Positions 63,507-64,000 of a DNA stretch of 64,000 nt are shown piece by piece; the stretch's first letter is position 1, and every line of letters begins with the position of its first letter. Position numbers and translations under genes: made by a program. This DNA is from Salvia splendens (taxonomy: Eukaryota; Streptophyta; Magnoliopsida; Lamiales; Lamiaceae). The stretch spans positions 21,483,559 to 21,547,558 of the forward strand of contig NC_056041.1 of assembly GCF_004379255.2 (NCBI RefSeq), written 5' to 3'. Below the pieces are notes generated by a model. The model did no database searches and was not told the origin of the DNA. It worked only from the letters and a program-made list of their open reading frames with translations.

Positions 63507-64000
63507 ATCGCGAGGAAATTTGCTTTAGCTCGATGCAAATCAGGAGAAGCTGACAATTTGATTCCTTGTACAGAAGTTCAAGGTTTGTAGAATTTTTGTA
63601 CTGGAAATCAAGGGGAAAAATGGATTCTTGATTGACACAAATGCCATTGTCTATGAGATTTTAATGAGAAACTAGATGCCATTTCTTCATGACATGCTTG
63701 GTACTACTAATATTGTAACATATTTAATATACTATAGTAGTAGTAGTAAACAAAATATATGTATATGCCCACAGTAACGGACTTTAAAGTAGAAAATTGG
63801 CTGCTGTAGATCCTAAAATTAAATAAAGGATTGGTGATTTTAACATCACTCAATCTTGCATCATTTTTAACTTTGGCATTTCTACCAGAAATATGTGGTT
63901 TTTAGTTAGGGTTCACAATTTTCAATACAACACGAAAATTCAATATAAGAGTGCATGAAATTAATGAGTTTGGTCAATTCTTATTGAGTTCGTCGTGTCA
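63507..64000 (+). other. Kinesin 3' region and flanking AT-rich DNA
   Basis: Probable 3' UTR to about 63680, then AT-rich sequence with a short AGT repeat (63736-63748). Nothing else recognised. Confidence 0.5.

Overview
This is plant nuclear DNA, most likely from a eudicot. The genes have many short, AT-rich introns, and the window carries Stowaway and PIF/Harbinger MITEs, Ty1/copia and Ty3/gypsy LTR retrotransposons, a hAT element and a LINE remnant. A Lamiales species would fit, but that is only an impression.

Layout. 1-963: the end of a PIF/Harbinger-type element, stopping 24 bp before the next start codon. 988-9047 (+): a 26-exon peroxisomal-type insulin-degrading-enzyme-like M16 metallopeptidase gene whose reading frame is broken by two small indels. 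9430-9660 (-): a small gene of unknown function. 9661-12771: AT-rich intergenic DNA. 12772-21108 (-): a single-exon gene for a putative Golgi-type membrane protein of unknown function, split by a complete copia element (Copia-1, 12881-20004, target duplication CGAGT) and carrying further frame breaks. 21192-21488 and 22056-22337: two MITEs. 23437-39350: a LINE remnant (-) split by a second copia element of the same family (Copia-2, 23951-39149, target duplication GTTGG). Copia-2 itself holds a chromovirus-like gypsy element (26609-32637, target duplication TGCTG) and a GC-rich hAT derivative (34314-36244, target duplication ATCAAATG). 42246-49985: an apparently complete, very young Tat-lineage gypsy element with LTRs that look identical by eye. 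50351-54647 (+): chloroplast NADPH-thioredoxin reductase C (NTRC), intact, 10 exons. 54648-57856: AT-rich DNA with a decayed tandem array. 57857-63506 (+): a calponin-homology kinesin-14, 19 exons, including a textbook U12-type AT-AC intron.

How it fits together. Two host genes look intact (NTRC, a plastid redox enzyme, and the kinesin, a microtubule motor). Two look broken (the M16 peptidase and the membrane protein). About half of the window is transposon sequence. The nesting gives an order of events: LINE first, then Copia-2, then the gypsy and hAT elements inside it. Points that deserve attention are the in-frame UAG with a CARYYA context between gag-protease and pol of the young gypsy element, an array of UNCG-tetraloop hairpins in the LTRs of the nested gypsy element, the AT-AC intron of the kinesin, and a duplicated, decayed copy of the active-site exon in the peptidase gene. 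Exon coordinates were derived by hand from splice signals, phase and family knowledge. No database search was possible.
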